DNA from: Paenibacillus marchantiae
GTDB taxonomy: Bacteria; Bacillota; Bacilli; Paenibacillales; Paenibacillaceae
Assembly (NCBI RefSeq): GCF_028771845.1
Contig: NZ_CP118270.1
Location: 2,356,001 to 2,420,000 of the forward strand
Direction of reading: 5' to 3'
DNA length: 64,000 nt
Each line of letters starts with the position of its first letter. Positions within the stretch are counted from its first letter, which is position 1. The translations under genes were made by a program, and so were the position numbers. The notes beneath the pieces are model-generated. The model saw nothing but the letters and a program-made list of their open reading frames with translations. It had not been told where the DNA came from and did no database searches. Below are positions 33,366 to 42,801 of the stretch, one piece after another.

Positions 33366-34424
33366 TTAAGCCGATTCCCGGGGGATAAGGGACGTGGATA
33401 ACATGACCGTTTCCTTTGGTGTTCCTGGGCGTTCAATCCTGCGCTGCAAAGCTTCGATCGCACGCTGACCGAGCTCCTCTTTGCACAGGTTGACTGTGGT
33501 CAGGGGCGGGGACGATGTAGCGGCGGCATGCACATTATCGATACCGATGACAAGACAATCCCCAGGTGTGGAGAAACCCATTTCCTGCAACTTATTCATC
33601 CACTGCAAGGCGATATCATCATTGACGCCAATCCAGGCATCAGGCCGTTCGTCGGCGGGCATGTTTTTGATTGTGGCAGCCAATTGGTCAATCCATTCGC
33701 CGTTCTCATAAGGAATATTCCATTCTCTGAACGTGGTCAACCGACTGCTATCTGCGTGGAAATGGTTCAAAGCCAGTTCGATGCCGATCTTCCGCTGCGC
33801 AAAGCTGGCAGCCCGGCCATCATCCGTAATCAGACCGATGCGGCGGCACTGCATCGACATTAAATATCTCGCCACAGTAATGCCTGCTTCCAGGTTATCA
33901 TGGCTGATGGTATCACAGTTCAACAGTGGCTCCTGATGATCCACGAGCACAATGGGGCGGCCTGTCTGGCTCAGTCGTTGTAGGACTGCATGGGGGAAAG
34001 CGCCCATGGCGATGACTCCTGCACAACGTTCCCAATCCAAGTGAGGAGCGATTGCCCGTTCTGGAGGCGTGTGTTCATCAGCGACTCCCAGAGAGGGAGA
34101 TACAATGGCATGATGCCATCCTCTTTCATTACAGGCAGAGATCATGCCGGAGAGGACGCGCTGCCAATAGTGGGGCTCACCCCGGTTGAGCTGATTCATG
34201 CAGATGAGAGCAAATGGGGGCTCGGATTGTTCTGCATGCATACCATTTGGAACAGTGCTGCTTCCTGGGGTGCTTTGGCGATATCCCAAGGCACGGGCTA
34301 ATTCCAGCACACGGACGCGAGTCGCTTCGCTGACACCAGTCTTGCCACTGAGTGCACGGGAGACGGCATATTTGGATAATCCAAGCTGGTCGGCCAGCGA
34401 CTGGATAGATACTTTACGTGACAT
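33366..34424 (-). CDS. LacI-family transcriptional regulator
   Basis: 352 residues. The HTH (SIQSLADQLGLSKYAVSRALSGKTGVSEATRVRVLELARALGYRQ) is followed by the periplasmic-binding-protein-like sugar domain (GVIAMGAFPHAVLQRLSQTGRPIVLVDHQEP, and VIGIDNVHAAATSSPPLTTV). AAGGAGT precedes the ATG. It is divergent from the GH125 mannosidase gene. Palindromes of LacI type lie near both starts, so it probably represses the mannosidase and itself until a mannose-containing sugar binds. Confidence 0.93.
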   Translation of the reverse strand: MSRKVSIQSLADQLGLSKYAVSRALSGKTGVSEATRVRVLELARALGYRQSTPGSSTVPNGMHAEQSEPPFALICMNQLNRGEPHYWQRVLSGMISACNERGWHHAIVSPSLGVADEHTPPERAIAPHLDWERCAGVIAMGAFPHAVLQRLSQTGRPIVLVDHQEPLLNCDTISHDNLEAGITVARYLMSMQCRRIGLITDDGRAASFAQRKIGIELALNHFHADSSRLTTFREWNIPYENGEWIDQLAATIKNMPADERPDAWIGVNDDIALQWMNKLQEMGFSTPGDCLVIGIDNVHAAATSSPPLTTVNLCKEELGQRAIEALQRRIERPGTPKETVMLSTSLIPRESA

Positions 34425-34441
34425 TTCATTACTCCTTCATA

Positions 34442-34456
34442 TGTAAACAATTTGCA
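34442..34456 (-). promoter_or_regulatory. LacI-type operator near the regulator start
   Basis: TGTAAACAATTTGCA has the symmetry TG.AAA...TTT.CA, typical of LacI-family sites. It sits 18 bases ahead of the lacI-type start codon, where it would give autoregulation. Confidence 0.45.
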
Positions 34457-34569
34457 TAAATCCAACGAGCCATTTCAATCTACAAGATATGATCCAATTT
34501 ATTTTTTAATATACCATCCGTTATGAATTGACGATCATCTTCCGGCACAGTACACTTACAAATAATAAT

Positions 34570-34590
34570 GTTATTATAATTTATCATAAC
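34570..34590 (+). promoter_or_regulatory. LacI-type operator over the GH125 promoter
   Basis: A 21-bp palindrome, GTTAT.ATAA and TTAT.ATAAC around one central base. It covers a perfect TATAAT -10 (34575-34580), so a bound repressor would block transcription of the mannosidase gene. The -35 is weak. Confidence 0.6.
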
Positions 34591-34671
34591 GAAAATAACA
34601 ATGCGACACAAATCATTGAATGAAACGATGCAAACAAATATGGAAACTTCAATTCAAAGGAGACGACATCC

Positions 34672-35991
34672 ATGGAACAGTTCAGATTACCGAAAATCCC
34701 CATGCCGCATCTGGAATTACCGCAAGCTGTGCAGAACATTCTTACCGAGGCCGAGGAACGACTGCAACATAGACCCAGATTGCTGGCACAGTTCCGTAAC
34801 TGTTTTCCCAACACGTTGGAAACGACGACAAAGCTATTGGATGATGGGACAACCTTTGTTATTACAGGGGATATCCCGGCAATGTGGCTGCGTGATTCAG
34901 TGGAGCAGGTGATGCACTACGTTCCGCTGGCAAAGGAAGACGAACAGCTGCAGCGGATCATTGGCGGGCTGATCAAACGGCATACATTCTATGCGGACAT
35001 CGATATCTATGCCAATGCGTTTAACGAAACGGCTAATGGATGGCATTGGGATGCGAATGATGAGACAGAGATGTCGCCTTGGGTGTGGGAACGCAAGTTT
35101 GAGCTGGATTCACTTTGTTTCTCTATGCGGCTCGCCTATGCGTATTGGCGTGAGACGGAATTGACGGATATATTTGACGAGCGTTTCAAGAGGGTGATGG
35201 AGAGCGTAGTACGTCTGTGGAAAACGGAGCAGCGTCATGGTGAGCAGTCCCCATATCGATTCATGCGCCGGAATTGTCCAGCCCATGATACGCTCCGTAA
35301 CGAAGGATTGGGGATGCCGGTAAACTATACCGGGATGATCTGGTCCGGTTTCCGCCCCAGTGATGATGCATGTGATTTTCATTATAATATCCCGGCAAAT
35401 ATGTTTGCAGCGGTGACTTTGCGTCAAATGGGGGAGATTGCGAGGTGGGTATTCAGAGATGAGAAGCTGGTCAGCGAGATGGCTCATTTAGAAGAAGAAA
35501 TACGACACGGTATTTCCTTATACGGTACTTACCGTCACCCCGAGTATGGGCAGATTTATGCCTATGAGACGGATGGTTACGGCAACTTTTGCCTAATGGA
35601 TGATGCAGGAACCCCGGGACTTATGTCTATTCCGTATTTGGAGTATGCTTCCACCGAGGACATCGTGTACCAGAATACACGGCGCTTTATTTTGAGCAAG
35701 GAAAATCCGTTTTATTATGAAGGACAAGCAGCCAAAGGCATCGGCAGCCCTCATACTCCTCCCGGCTACGTCTGGCATATGGCGCTGTCCATGCAAGGTC
35801 TGACCGCAGACAATGATAAGGAAATGCTGGAGATGATAGATCTGCTGGAGAACACAGATGCAGGTACCGGGTACATGCATGAAGGTTTTCATTCAGATGA
35901 TCCAAACACGTTCACAAGGCCCTGGTTTGCTTGGTCGAACAGCCTCTTCTCGCAGCTTGTGTACAAGGCAATGAAAAAAGGAATTCTATAA
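34672..35991 (+). CDS. GH125 exo-alpha-1,6-mannosidase
   Basis: 439 residues, an (alpha/alpha)6-barrel glycosidase of family GH125. The family hallmark FVITGDIPAMWLRDSVEQVMHYVPLA is clear, as are YANAFNETANGWHW, ERKFELDSLCFSMRLAYAYW, SGFRPSDDACDFHYNIPANMFA and MHEGFHSDDPNTFTRPWFAWSNSLFSQL. There is no signal peptide, so it trims imported alpha-1,6-linked mannosides inside the cell. AAAGGAG precedes the ATG. Control by the divergent LacI-type protein is likely. Confidence 0.93.
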   Translation: MEQFRLPKIPMPHLELPQAVQNILTEAEERLQHRPRLLAQFRNCFPNTLETTTKLLDDGTTFVITGDIPAMWLRDSVEQVMHYVPLAKEDEQLQRIIGGLIKRHTFYADIDIYANAFNETANGWHWDANDETEMSPWVWERKFELDSLCFSMRLAYAYWRETELTDIFDERFKRVMESVVRLWKTEQRHGEQSPYRFMRRNCPAHDTLRNEGLGMPVNYTGMIWSGFRPSDDACDFHYNIPANMFAAVTLRQMGEIARWVFRDEKLVSEMAHLEEEIRHGISLYGTYRHPEYGQIYAYETDGYGNFCLMDDAGTPGLMSIPYLEYASTEDIVYQNTRRFILSKENPFYYEGQAAKGIGSPHTPPGYVWHMALSMQGLTADNDKEMLEMIDLLENTDAGTGYMHEGFHSDDPNTFTRPWFAWSNSLFSQLVYKAMKKGIL

Positions 35992-36004
35992 AATGATGTA
36001 AGTT

Positions 36005-36170
36005 CAAAAAAATAACTGCCTGCAAAGCAGTCGTTCCGGTTACGAATCGTTCTTTCGATCGCTGTTATCCCCGGATTTTTTGATTCCCTTTTTGTAAGGG
36101 GAAATCCGGTGATAAAGGCGAGCACTTCGTTTCTCCAGAATCGATTTCGTTCCCTGCACTGCGTTTGCTA
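36005..36170. repeat. Intergenic repeat-like element with hairpin
   Basis: TTATCCCCGGATTT pairs with AAATCCGGTGATAA, and CCCTT with AAGGG around a TTTGT loop (about 36064-36118). Flanks carry TACGAATCGTT and TTCGTTTCTCCAGAATCGATTT. The flanking phrases resemble intergenic repeats I associate with Paenibacillus genomes; there is one copy here, so the repeat status rests on memory. It fills most of the gene-free stretch 35992-36298. Confidence 0.45.
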
Positions 36171-36224
36171 TTTGGCATGACATTTTTTCGGCTACATCAT
36201 TTCTAGAATAGAAGAGTGAGTAGA

Positions 36225-36262
36225 CAAAAAGCCCAAACTGCTAAAGATTCGCAGTTTGGGCT
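36225..36262 (-). terminator. Terminator of the sugar isomerase/dehydrogenase operon
   Basis: AAGCCCAAACTGC pairs with GCAGTTTGGGCTT; on the minus strand five T follow. Confidence 0.9.
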
Positions 36263-36298
36263 TGGTTTATGAGGAAGGATATGTGACTCACGGCTTCG

Positions 36299-37354
36299 CT
36301 ATGTGGTTTTCAGCAGATCCGCAATGAGCACCTTTTGACCTGTGCGGGCACTTTCGAGGGATGCGAGAACCATGGCCATACTGAACTGGTTGTCACTGCA
36401 ATCGGTCTCAGGCAGTCGTCCGGATTCCAGTGCAGCGAACATGTCTTCGAGGCAGCCGTGATGTCCGGTTTTCTCCATGACGGGCAGGTATCCCTCAATC
36501 CGCTCACACGGTTGGAAAAAGGACGGTTTGCCTTCCGCATCCAGATGTTGCGCCGAGACAACTTCAGCATAAATGTCATCATTGCCATCCCAGATGGCGG
36601 TTCCTTTTTCTCCGGTTACGCGCCAGGATGCTTCCCATGAAGTAGGCACACCTTCTGCGCACCAGGACCCGCGATAGTTAAACACGGAGCCATCGGACAT
36701 TTCGAAGATACATAGTGCCATCGCATTGCCTTGATACCATGACCCCGGAGGATTGAATTCGTGGCAGTACACCGAGACCGGGTTGGCACCGAGAATATAA
36801 CGTGCCTGGTCGAAGGTGTGAATCGCCATATCCAGCAGCAATGGACTATCCATCAGGTCACGGAATCCTCCAAAATGTGGACCCAGGAAGAAATCTGCCC
36901 CTGCAAAACCGACTTGGCCAATCGTTCCGTCGGAAATCAACTGCCGATAGGCGCGAATACGTGGATCGAAACGGCGATTTTGCATCACAGCCTGAATATT
37001 GCCCGTACGGCGTGCAGTCTGAACAATATCTTCACAGTCAGAGAAGGATTCCGCCAGAGGTTTTTCGCCAAATACATGGCATCCTTGTTGTAACGCTGTC
37101 ATTGCAATGCCGTGATGGCTCGCTGGAATGGTGACATCAAATACGATATTGGCATCAGTTGCTCGAATGGCCTCACTGATATCCGTAAACGTGGGACAGG
37201 AGAGACCGTGTCGTGCAGCGAGTGCAACGGCAGTCTGTTCATGCAGATCGACAAGCCCTACAATTTCCGTGTCCGGTCTCTGCATGGCGTAATCAACCCA
37301 GGTATTGGACATGGCCCCACAGCCTGCCACAACTACCCGATAAGGATGACTCAT
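36299..37354 (-). CDS. Gfo/Idh/MocA-family oxidoreductase
   Basis: 351 residues. The N-terminal Rossmann fold reads RVVVAGCGAMSNTWVDYAMQRPD, and the family motif HVFGEKPLAES carries the conserved Lys of EKP. The C-terminal alpha/beta domain contains DMAIHTFDQARYILG with the catalytic-type Asp/His. It oxidises or reduces a sugar or sugar acid with NAD(P). It follows the TIM-barrel isomerase gene by 75 bases and shares its terminator. AAGGAGATG precedes the ATG. Confidence 0.9.
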   Translation of the reverse strand: MSHPYRVVVAGCGAMSNTWVDYAMQRPDTEIVGLVDLHEQTAVALAARHGLSCPTFTDISEAIRATDANIVFDVTIPASHHGIAMTALQQGCHVFGEKPLAESFSDCEDIVQTARRTGNIQAVMQNRRFDPRIRAYRQLISDGTIGQVGFAGADFFLGPHFGGFRDLMDSPLLLDMAIHTFDQARYILGANPVSVYCHEFNPPGSWYQGNAMALCIFEMSDGSVFNYRGSWCAEGVPTSWEASWRVTGEKGTAIWDGNDDIYAEVVSAQHLDAEGKPSFFQPCERIEGYLPVMEKTGHHGCLEDMFAALESGRLPETDCSDNQFSMAMVLASLESARTGQKVLIADLLKTT

Positions 37355-37429
37355 CCTATCATCTCCTTATACTTTTCATTTTCTATGTTCGTGCAATGGA
37401 CATCATGCCACTCCATGTTAATCCCGTTT

Positions 37430-38317
37430 CTATACCGGATTGGGAACAAAATCTCCACCACGACATTGTTTCAAATATTTTAACGCGTGCACCTGTCCGG
37501 TCATTTCGAGTTCATCTCTGTAGACAGGATCATGCCAGCCTTCAATATCAATCGTTCCTTGATACCCGTTTTGGCGCAGAATCGTAATGATGTCGGACCA
37601 GTTGGTATCCCCGAATCCAGGCGTACGGTGCCAGACGAATTCTCGTGGGCCGTGCACGCCATATTCTTTGACGATGTCCCAGGCAATGGTGGCATCTTTG
37701 CCGTGCACATGGAACACTTTAGGCGCCCACTTGCGCAGCTGCGGAATCGGGTCGATCAGGCTGGACATTTGATGGCATGGCTCCCATTCCAATCCGATGT
37801 TTTCGTCAGGAACTGCATCGAACATCATCTCCCAGGCCGTTGGATTATGCGCAATGTTCCAATCGCCTGTCTGCCATGTACCGCCCATATCACAGTTTTC
37901 AAAAGCAATGCGTACACCCTGGTCTGCAGCCCGGCGTGCCAGTTCTCCAAACACTTCCTTGAACCGTGGGATGGATTGGTCAATCGGTTGATCGGTCAGT
38001 CGTCCGGTAAACCCGGAGACGATATCCGCTCCGAAGAGCTGGGCATGGTCAATCACCCGTTCCCAACTGGCCAGTGTATCGGCATTATCTCCGGCTCCGG
38101 TGAGCGGATTGCCAAACACACTTACTGCAGAGATGACAATTCCCTGTTCGTCCACGATTTCACGGACACGTTTGGCTGTCTCGGCGAGGTCCAGATCACC
38201 AGTCGTTTGCCAGAAGGTCAGATTGAATGATTCGAAGCCATGTTTCATAATCTGTGGAATGACACGGACTGCGTCATGTCCACCTACAAGTGTGCCTATA
38301 CGTAACGGATTATTCAT
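37430..38317 (-). CDS. Sugar phosphate isomerase/epimerase (TIM barrel, AP endonuclease 2-like)
   Basis: 295 residues of the xylose-isomerase-like TIM-barrel family. Metal-site segments are visible: IAFENCDMGG, GLEWEPCHQM, KVFHVHGKDATIAWDI, and GTIDIEGWHDPVYRD. It probably acts on the same sugar derivative as the dehydrogenase encoded next. GGAGTGA precedes the ATG. It is divergent from the AraC-type gene, whose product likely activates this pair. Confidence 0.88.
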   Translation of the reverse strand: MNNPLRIGTLVGGHDAVRVIPQIMKHGFESFNLTFWQTTGDLDLAETAKRVREIVDEQGIVISAVSVFGNPLTGAGDNADTLASWERVIDHAQLFGADIVSGFTGRLTDQPIDQSIPRFKEVFGELARRAADQGVRIAFENCDMGGTWQTGDWNIAHNPTAWEMMFDAVPDENIGLEWEPCHQMSSLIDPIPQLRKWAPKVFHVHGKDATIAWDIVKEYGVHGPREFVWHRTPGFGDTNWSDIITILRQNGYQGTIDIEGWHDPVYRDELEMTGQVHALKYLKQCRGGDFVPNPV

Positions 38318-38447
38318 GGTTGTATTTCACTCCAATATTGGCTTATAGTACTTCGTGACACACTCATTATAGCCGGGCATCTGCCGGATGGCTCTATACA
38401 ATCTTGTGCAATATTAGTCTGATCTTGTGGGGAGAGGAGGAGACAGC

Positions 38448-39335
38448 GTGCTGGACCTGAAAGCGCTTCACGAAAATACCCGCATTGACCATAAATCGCA
38501 TCCATTTCAGCTGTTCCAGAATCGTTGCTGGGGGATGAAAACGGAAGAATGCATTCTGTACTTGCACTGGCATGAACACTTTGAACTGATTTTTATGCGG
38601 AAGGGAAGTGCACTGTTTCATATCGACAGCAGGCCTTACGTAGCTCAAGCAGGTGAGGTTATTATCATTCCTGGAGGGGCGCTGCATGTTGGGTATGCTC
38701 TGGAGGAAGGGGATATCCATTTTGATTCGGTTGTGCTCAACAGTGCATTATTTCATGATTTTACCCATGATCCCGTTCACTTGAAATATGTTGCTCCCTA
38801 TCTGGAGGGGAAGGTAAGGTTCCCGGTAAAACCGGCGGAGCACGACATAGCTTGCCAAGGCTATTACTCCCTGTTGGATGAAGCCATCGAGGAGATGGCC
38901 TCACAGCCGCTGGCATACCAACTGGTTGTGAAATCCAAGCTGCATGCCTTGTTCACACTGCTTGCCCGTACATTTATGCCACACCAGCTTCCTGATAAAA
39001 CAAAGGGATCGTATTTTCCCAATCGAGAACGATTCAAACATTTGATTGAGCAGATTGAAGCGGAGCCAACAGGGAAAATATCCGTTACCGAGGCAGCCGG
39101 TCAGGTGGGGCTGAACACGTATCATTTTTGCAAAATGTTCAAAAAACTGACTGGACGCACCTTTGTAGAATATGTGAATGGGTGCCGAATGACGAAAGCC
39201 GAACAGTTGCTGCAGGAGAGCAGCCTTACCATTACCGAGATCGCTGCTCAGGTTGGCTGTGATAATGCTAACTATTTTACGAAGCTTTATAAACAATACA
39301 AAGGGATGACACCCTCGCAGGGGCGGTTAAAATAG
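38448..39335 (+). CDS. AraC-family transcriptional regulator with cupin sensor
   Basis: About 295 residues from the GTG at 38448 behind AGAGGAGG; an in-frame GTG lies 21 bases upstream, before that site. The N-terminal cupin (LYLHWHEHFELIFMRKGSALFHIDSRPYVAQAGEVIIIPGGALHVG) binds a sugar-like ligand. Two HTH motifs follow: SVTEAAGQVGLNTYHFCKMFKKLTGRTFVEYV and TITEIAAQVGCDNANYFTKLYKQYKGMTP. It is divergent from the isomerase/dehydrogenase pair. Confidence 0.92.
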   Translation: MLDLKALHENTRIDHKSHPFQLFQNRCWGMKTEECILYLHWHEHFELIFMRKGSALFHIDSRPYVAQAGEVIIIPGGALHVGYALEEGDIHFDSVVLNSALFHDFTHDPVHLKYVAPYLEGKVRFPVKPAEHDIACQGYYSLLDEAIEEMASQPLAYQLVVKSKLHALFTLLARTFMPHQLPDKTKGSYFPNRERFKHLIEQIEAEPTGKISVTEAAGQVGLNTYHFCKMFKKLTGRTFVEYVNGCRMTKAEQLLQESSLTITEIAAQVGCDNANYFTKLYKQYKGMTPSQGRLK

Positions 39336-39364
39336 GAAGGCCTTGCGTCAACAGGGTACAAACA

Positions 39365-39411
39365 AAAATCCGGATCACCGCCAGAGATGCGCGAGTAATC
39401 CGGATTATTTT
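39365..39411. terminator. Convergent terminator
   Basis: AATCCGGAT (39366-39374) pairs with ATCCGGATT (39397-39405), with ATTTTA on one side and a T run on the other strand. It lies between the AraC gene and the kinase-like gene. Confidence 0.65.
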
Positions 39412-39461
39412 ATGAATATCAGATATCAGAACAAACATTTGATCTGTTTTATAAACATTGC

Positions 39462-40145
39462 TTATTTCATGAATTTCGAGAATAATCGGTTGGCCTTCTT
39501 GGAGAGGTCGTCCAATTTGATATTGGCCTGATCCAGTTGATTGTATCCCCATTTGATCGTTTGCAGCATGCGTGGGGAGATGGGCGTACCTTTGATCCGT
39601 GGATAAATATTGTGATAGGCCCAGACGAGATGCTCCCAGCGATTATCGTTGCCGTCCTGAATATACTCCGAGACGTCGATGACTTTTCCGCGTCCATTCT
39701 GGAGAATTACATTTTTCAGGTGAATGTCCCGTGGATTCAGGCCACGGCTGCGTACTGCCTCACGAGCTTCGTCCACATCGAGCATGACCTGCTCGGGGAC
39801 CGGGATTCCTTTTTCCAGACATTCGAGCAAGGTATCTCCCGCTTCAAAACTAATCACAAGAACATTCCGGCCGCTGCCGTAATAGGTAGGGAAGTAGGGC
39901 AGGCCTTTGAGCTGCTCATATACCTGTTTTTCATTTTCAAGTTTGTCCAGGGCATGATCTGAGTACATCTTGAAGGCATACTGTGGCAAGCCGTCATACG
40001 TAAATACCGCCGCATCCGTTCCTGTACCAATACAATTCAGTCCTTCTACATGGCCAATGATGTTCACGAGCTCATTCCGGTCGCTTCCGATGACTTGGAT
40101 TTGTTGTAATGCTTCTTCCGCCTGGAACCAATCCGGTCGATTCAT
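39462..40145 (-). CDS. Protein kinase-like fold protein (YrzF/aminoglycoside-kinase-like)
   Basis: 227 residues. A glycine-poor nucleotide loop (NCIGTGTDAAVFTYDG), the conserved Lys in QYAFKMYSDHALDKLENEKQVYEQL, a hinge region LVISFEAGDTLLECL, and a catalytic-loop equivalent GLNPRDIHLKNVILQNGRGKVIDVSEY are visible. The HRD/DFG motifs are degraded (PRDIHLKN and IDVSEY), yet the Asp and Asn remain. It resembles small Bacillus YrzF-type kinases of unknown target. AAAAGGAGG precedes the ATG. Confidence 0.72.
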   Translation of the reverse strand: MNRPDWFQAEEALQQIQVIGSDRNELVNIIGHVEGLNCIGTGTDAAVFTYDGLPQYAFKMYSDHALDKLENEKQVYEQLKGLPYFPTYYGSGRNVLVISFEAGDTLLECLEKGIPVPEQVMLDVDEAREAVRSRGLNPRDIHLKNVILQNGRGKVIDVSEYIQDGNDNRWEHLVWAYHNIYPRIKGTPISPRMLQTIKWGYNQLDQANIKLDDLSKKANRLFSKFMK

Positions 40146-40409
40146 GGGTGGTGCCTCCTTTTAGGATATGCCTGTACAATTCATCTGTCTAACTGCAAAA
40201 TCCTGTACTCTTTTAGTATAGTATGCGTTCTGCGTTGTAATTTCATCTTTTGGTGATGTTACTATATAAACGTTACGCATTGAATCGGAAACGGTTGCGG
40301 ATAGAAGAAAATTACGGAAGGGTGCTTGCGGCGTTTTTGCCCTTTCCTATATACTGTGAGCATTAAGGGATCTCATGCAGATCCGGCATACAGAAAGGCA
40401 GAATATCTT

Positions 40410-41327
40410 ATGGCACAATACCCGCAGTGGTCTTATTCGCAGTCGCGGGCGAGTATGTTCGATGAGTGCCTGCGCAAATATTATTATCATTATTATGGAG
40501 CTCATAACGGCTGGAAGGCAGAGTCGGCTGATGAGATGCAGGTACGTCTGTATCGATTGAAGCAGCTAAGTAATCTATACCTCGTATTCGGTGACCTCGC
40601 ACATCGGATGTGTGAATCGGCGGTACGTAGCAGGGAAGAAGGCAAGAATAAACCTCGTGAGCACTTTCTGGAACTGACGATGCGCAAGCTGCTGAATCAG
40701 GCGTATGTCGAATCAATGGATCAGGATCAGTGGCGGCTCGACCCCAAGAACCGGGTGATGTTGTCCGAGATGTATTACGGGGATGACACGTTGAATGACC
40801 GGATTGCTACGATTAAAGAACGAGCCTCGGCCTGTGTCGGCAATCTGTATCAGACGCTCACGTGGGAGGACTTGTCCCGTGCGAGTACGGATATTTTGGA
40901 GATTGAGAAATGGGATACGATGATGCTGCACGATACGCGTGTGTATGTGAAGATGGACTTGTTATATCGTCGCAGCAACGGCAACATCGTCATTGTGGAC
41001 TGGAAAACGGGCAAGGAGGATGACTTCTCGGATCAGTTGATGCTGTACGCATCCTATGTGAGGGAGCATTACCGGGTTCCACTGGAGCAGATTGAGCTGC
41101 GGGTGGAGTACCTGTTAACCGGGACACACCGAGAGTTTACGGCAACGGAAGAGGATATCCTGAAGGTGGAGGAGAACGTGGGGCGGTATATAGCGGAGAT
41201 GCGCTCCTGTGTGGATGATGAGTATTACAACCGTCCCAAGGACGTCTCGTATTTCACGCCAATGCCTTCACGCCGCGCTTGCCGGGACTGTAATTTCCGT
41301 GAGGTGTGCAGCGAACGTGTAGTATAG
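40410..41327 (+). CDS. PD-(D/E)XK (RecB/Cas4-like) nuclease with probable Fe-S cluster
   Basis: 305 residues from the ATG at 40410 (MAQYPQWSYSQSRASMFDECLRKYYYHYYG). The opening SYSQSRASMFDECLRKYYY matches the Cas4/AddB-like start with its first Cys. The nuclease core is NIVIVDWKTGKEDDFSDQLMLYASYV, with Asp and the Lys of W-K-T-G-K. The C-terminus CRDCNFREVC gives three more cysteines, as in 4Fe-4S RecB-family nucleases. No CRISPR array or helicase lies nearby, so this is a stand-alone exonuclease-type protein of unknown role. Confidence 0.82.
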   Translation: MAQYPQWSYSQSRASMFDECLRKYYYHYYGAHNGWKAESADEMQVRLYRLKQLSNLYLVFGDLAHRMCESAVRSREEGKNKPREHFLELTMRKLLNQAYVESMDQDQWRLDPKNRVMLSEMYYGDDTLNDRIATIKERASACVGNLYQTLTWEDLSRASTDILEIEKWDTMMLHDTRVYVKMDLLYRRSNGNIVIVDWKTGKEDDFSDQLMLYASYVREHYRVPLEQIELRVEYLLTGTHREFTATEEDILKVEENVGRYIAEMRSCVDDEYYNRPKDVSYFTPMPSRRACRDCNFREVCSERVV

Positions 41328-41382
41328 AGCGCCACCCGAAGCATCTTCAGATCTCATTCCTATTTCATGTAAAAATAAAACA

Positions 41383-41426
41383 AGAAGCGCCAGCCTGGAC
41401 AGGATCTGCCCGGACTGGCGCTTCTA
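41383..41426. terminator. Bidirectional terminator
   Basis: AGAAGCGCCAG (41383-41393) pairs perfectly with CTGGCGCTTCT (41415-41425) around an imperfect inner helix. It lies between the convergent nuclease and alanine dehydrogenase genes. T runs are short. Confidence 0.75.
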
Positions 41427-41477
41427 TTACGTTCCACAGGCCGGCGACAAGGCGCCAGGTGAACGGTCATATCAAGA

Positions 41478-42611
41478 TTACTGGACCGCGGCGGTATTCT
41501 CCAGCGCCTGTCCTGCGGGAACATAGGCATGCCCGAGATCCCGGGCAACCGCCTCATACGTGATATGTCCATTCAGCACGTTTATCGCGCTGCGAATGGA
41601 CGAACTGCCGCGAATCGCGGCGGCTGCACCGTGGTTCGCCAGCTGCAGCGCATAAGGCATGGTGGCGTTGGTCAGCGCCACCGTAGACGTGCGCGGCACC
41701 GCGCCCGGCATGTTCGCTACCGCGTAATGCACCACACCATGCTTCACATAGGTCGGTTCATCGTGGGTCGTGATATGATCAATGGTCTCCACAATTCCGC
41801 CCTGATCAATCGCCACATCGACAATGACCGAACCGGGTGCCATGGTGGTGACCATTTGCTCGCTGACTAGGGTTGGCGCTTTGGCGCCTGGAATCAGCAC
41901 CGCACAGATCAGCAGGTCGGCAGCCGCAACAGCCGACGCAATATTGGATGGACTCGATACCAGCGTATGAATCTGATTGCCAAAAATATCATCCAGCTGG
42001 CGCAGACGATTCAGATTCAAATCGAGGATGGTCACATCCGCACCCAGACCAATCGCGATTTTGGCGGCATTCGTGCCCACCGTCCCGCCACCAATAACGA
42101 CGACCTTGCCACGGCTTACGCCGGGTACGCCGGATAACAGAATGCCTTTGCCACCTTCCGTTTTCTCCAGCAGCTGCGCTCCAATCTGAGCCGACATCCG
42201 TCCGGCAACTTCACTCATCGGTGTGAGCAGAGGCAGCGTACCGTTAACTTCCAGTGTCTCGTACGCAATGGCGGTTACCCGGCTTTCAATCAGTGCCTTT
42301 GCCAGTGCAGGTTCCGCTGCGAGGTGCAGGTAGGTGAAGAGAATCAAGCCAGGACGGAAATAGGCGTATTCGCTGGCAAGGGGTTCTTTGACCTTGATGA
42401 TCATATCTGCCTCAGCCCACACAGTTGAAGCTGTATCCCGAAGCTCCGCTCCAGCCGATTGATATTCGTTGTCTGTGAATCCACTGCCCAATCCTGCGCC
42501 ACGTTCGATCATGACCTGATGTCCGGCTCTGACAAAATCAGCAGCTCCAGCTGGGGTCATTGCTACACGGTTTTCATTGTTTTTGATTTCTTTCGGAATT
42601 CCGATTCTCAT
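41478..42611 (-). CDS. ald: Alanine dehydrogenase
   Basis: 377 residues from the ATG at 42611 ([22 protein letters not shown]), preferred over an ATG six bases upstream because GAGGTG then has normal spacing. Landmarks are the opening [13 protein letters not shown], the substrate Lys/His region (MIIKVKEPL and [17 protein letters not shown]), the NAD-binding [24 protein letters not shown] and [24 protein letters not shown]. It converts alanine to pyruvate and ammonia with NAD+, for growth on alanine and during sporulation. It is divergent from a PucR-type activator gene. Confidence 0.95.
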   Translation of the reverse strand: MRIGIPKEIKNNENRVAMTPAGAADFVRAGHQVMIERGAGLGSGFTDNEYQSAGAELRDTASTVWAEADMIIKVKEPLASEYAYFRPGLILFTYLHLAAEPALAKALIESRVTAIAYETLEVNGTLPLLTPMSEVAGRMSAQIGAQLLEKTEGGKGILLSGVPGVSRGKVVVIGGGTVGTNAAKIAIGLGADVTILDLNLNRLRQLDDIFGNQIHTLVSSPSNIASAVAAADLLICAVLIPGAKAPTLVSEQMVTTMAPGSVIVDVAIDQGGIVETIDHITTHDEPTYVKHGVVHYAVANMPGAVPRTSTVALTNATMPYALQLANHGAAAAIRGSSSIRSAINVLNGHITYEAVARDLGHAYVPAGQALENTAAVQ

Positions 42612-42703
42612 CGCCATGCACCTCGTCCATTTAATGGTTGTTAGCTTATACTACAAGTTTATGACCTGGATCATCGTTTTGCACCTTACCTCATGTCTAT
42701 GTT

Positions 42704-42720
42704 TTGAAGAATTGATTCAA
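42704..42720. promoter_or_regulatory. Inverted repeat between ald and its probable activator gene
   Basis: TTGAA and TTCAA lie seven bases apart in the 190-base divergent spacer (42612-42801). It could be the binding site of the PucR-type protein. The arms are short, so support is weak. Confidence 0.3.
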
Positions 42721-42801
42721 CATAATGTCGAGAAAAGACTATTCAGGACATTTACCCATCGCTTATAATGTAAGAAAAAATGACACTATGAGGGATCGAT
42801 A

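Noticed and set aside
40410..41327. Cas4 of a CRISPR system
   Set aside because: No cas genes or array nearby; the fold is shared by many RecB-type nucleases.
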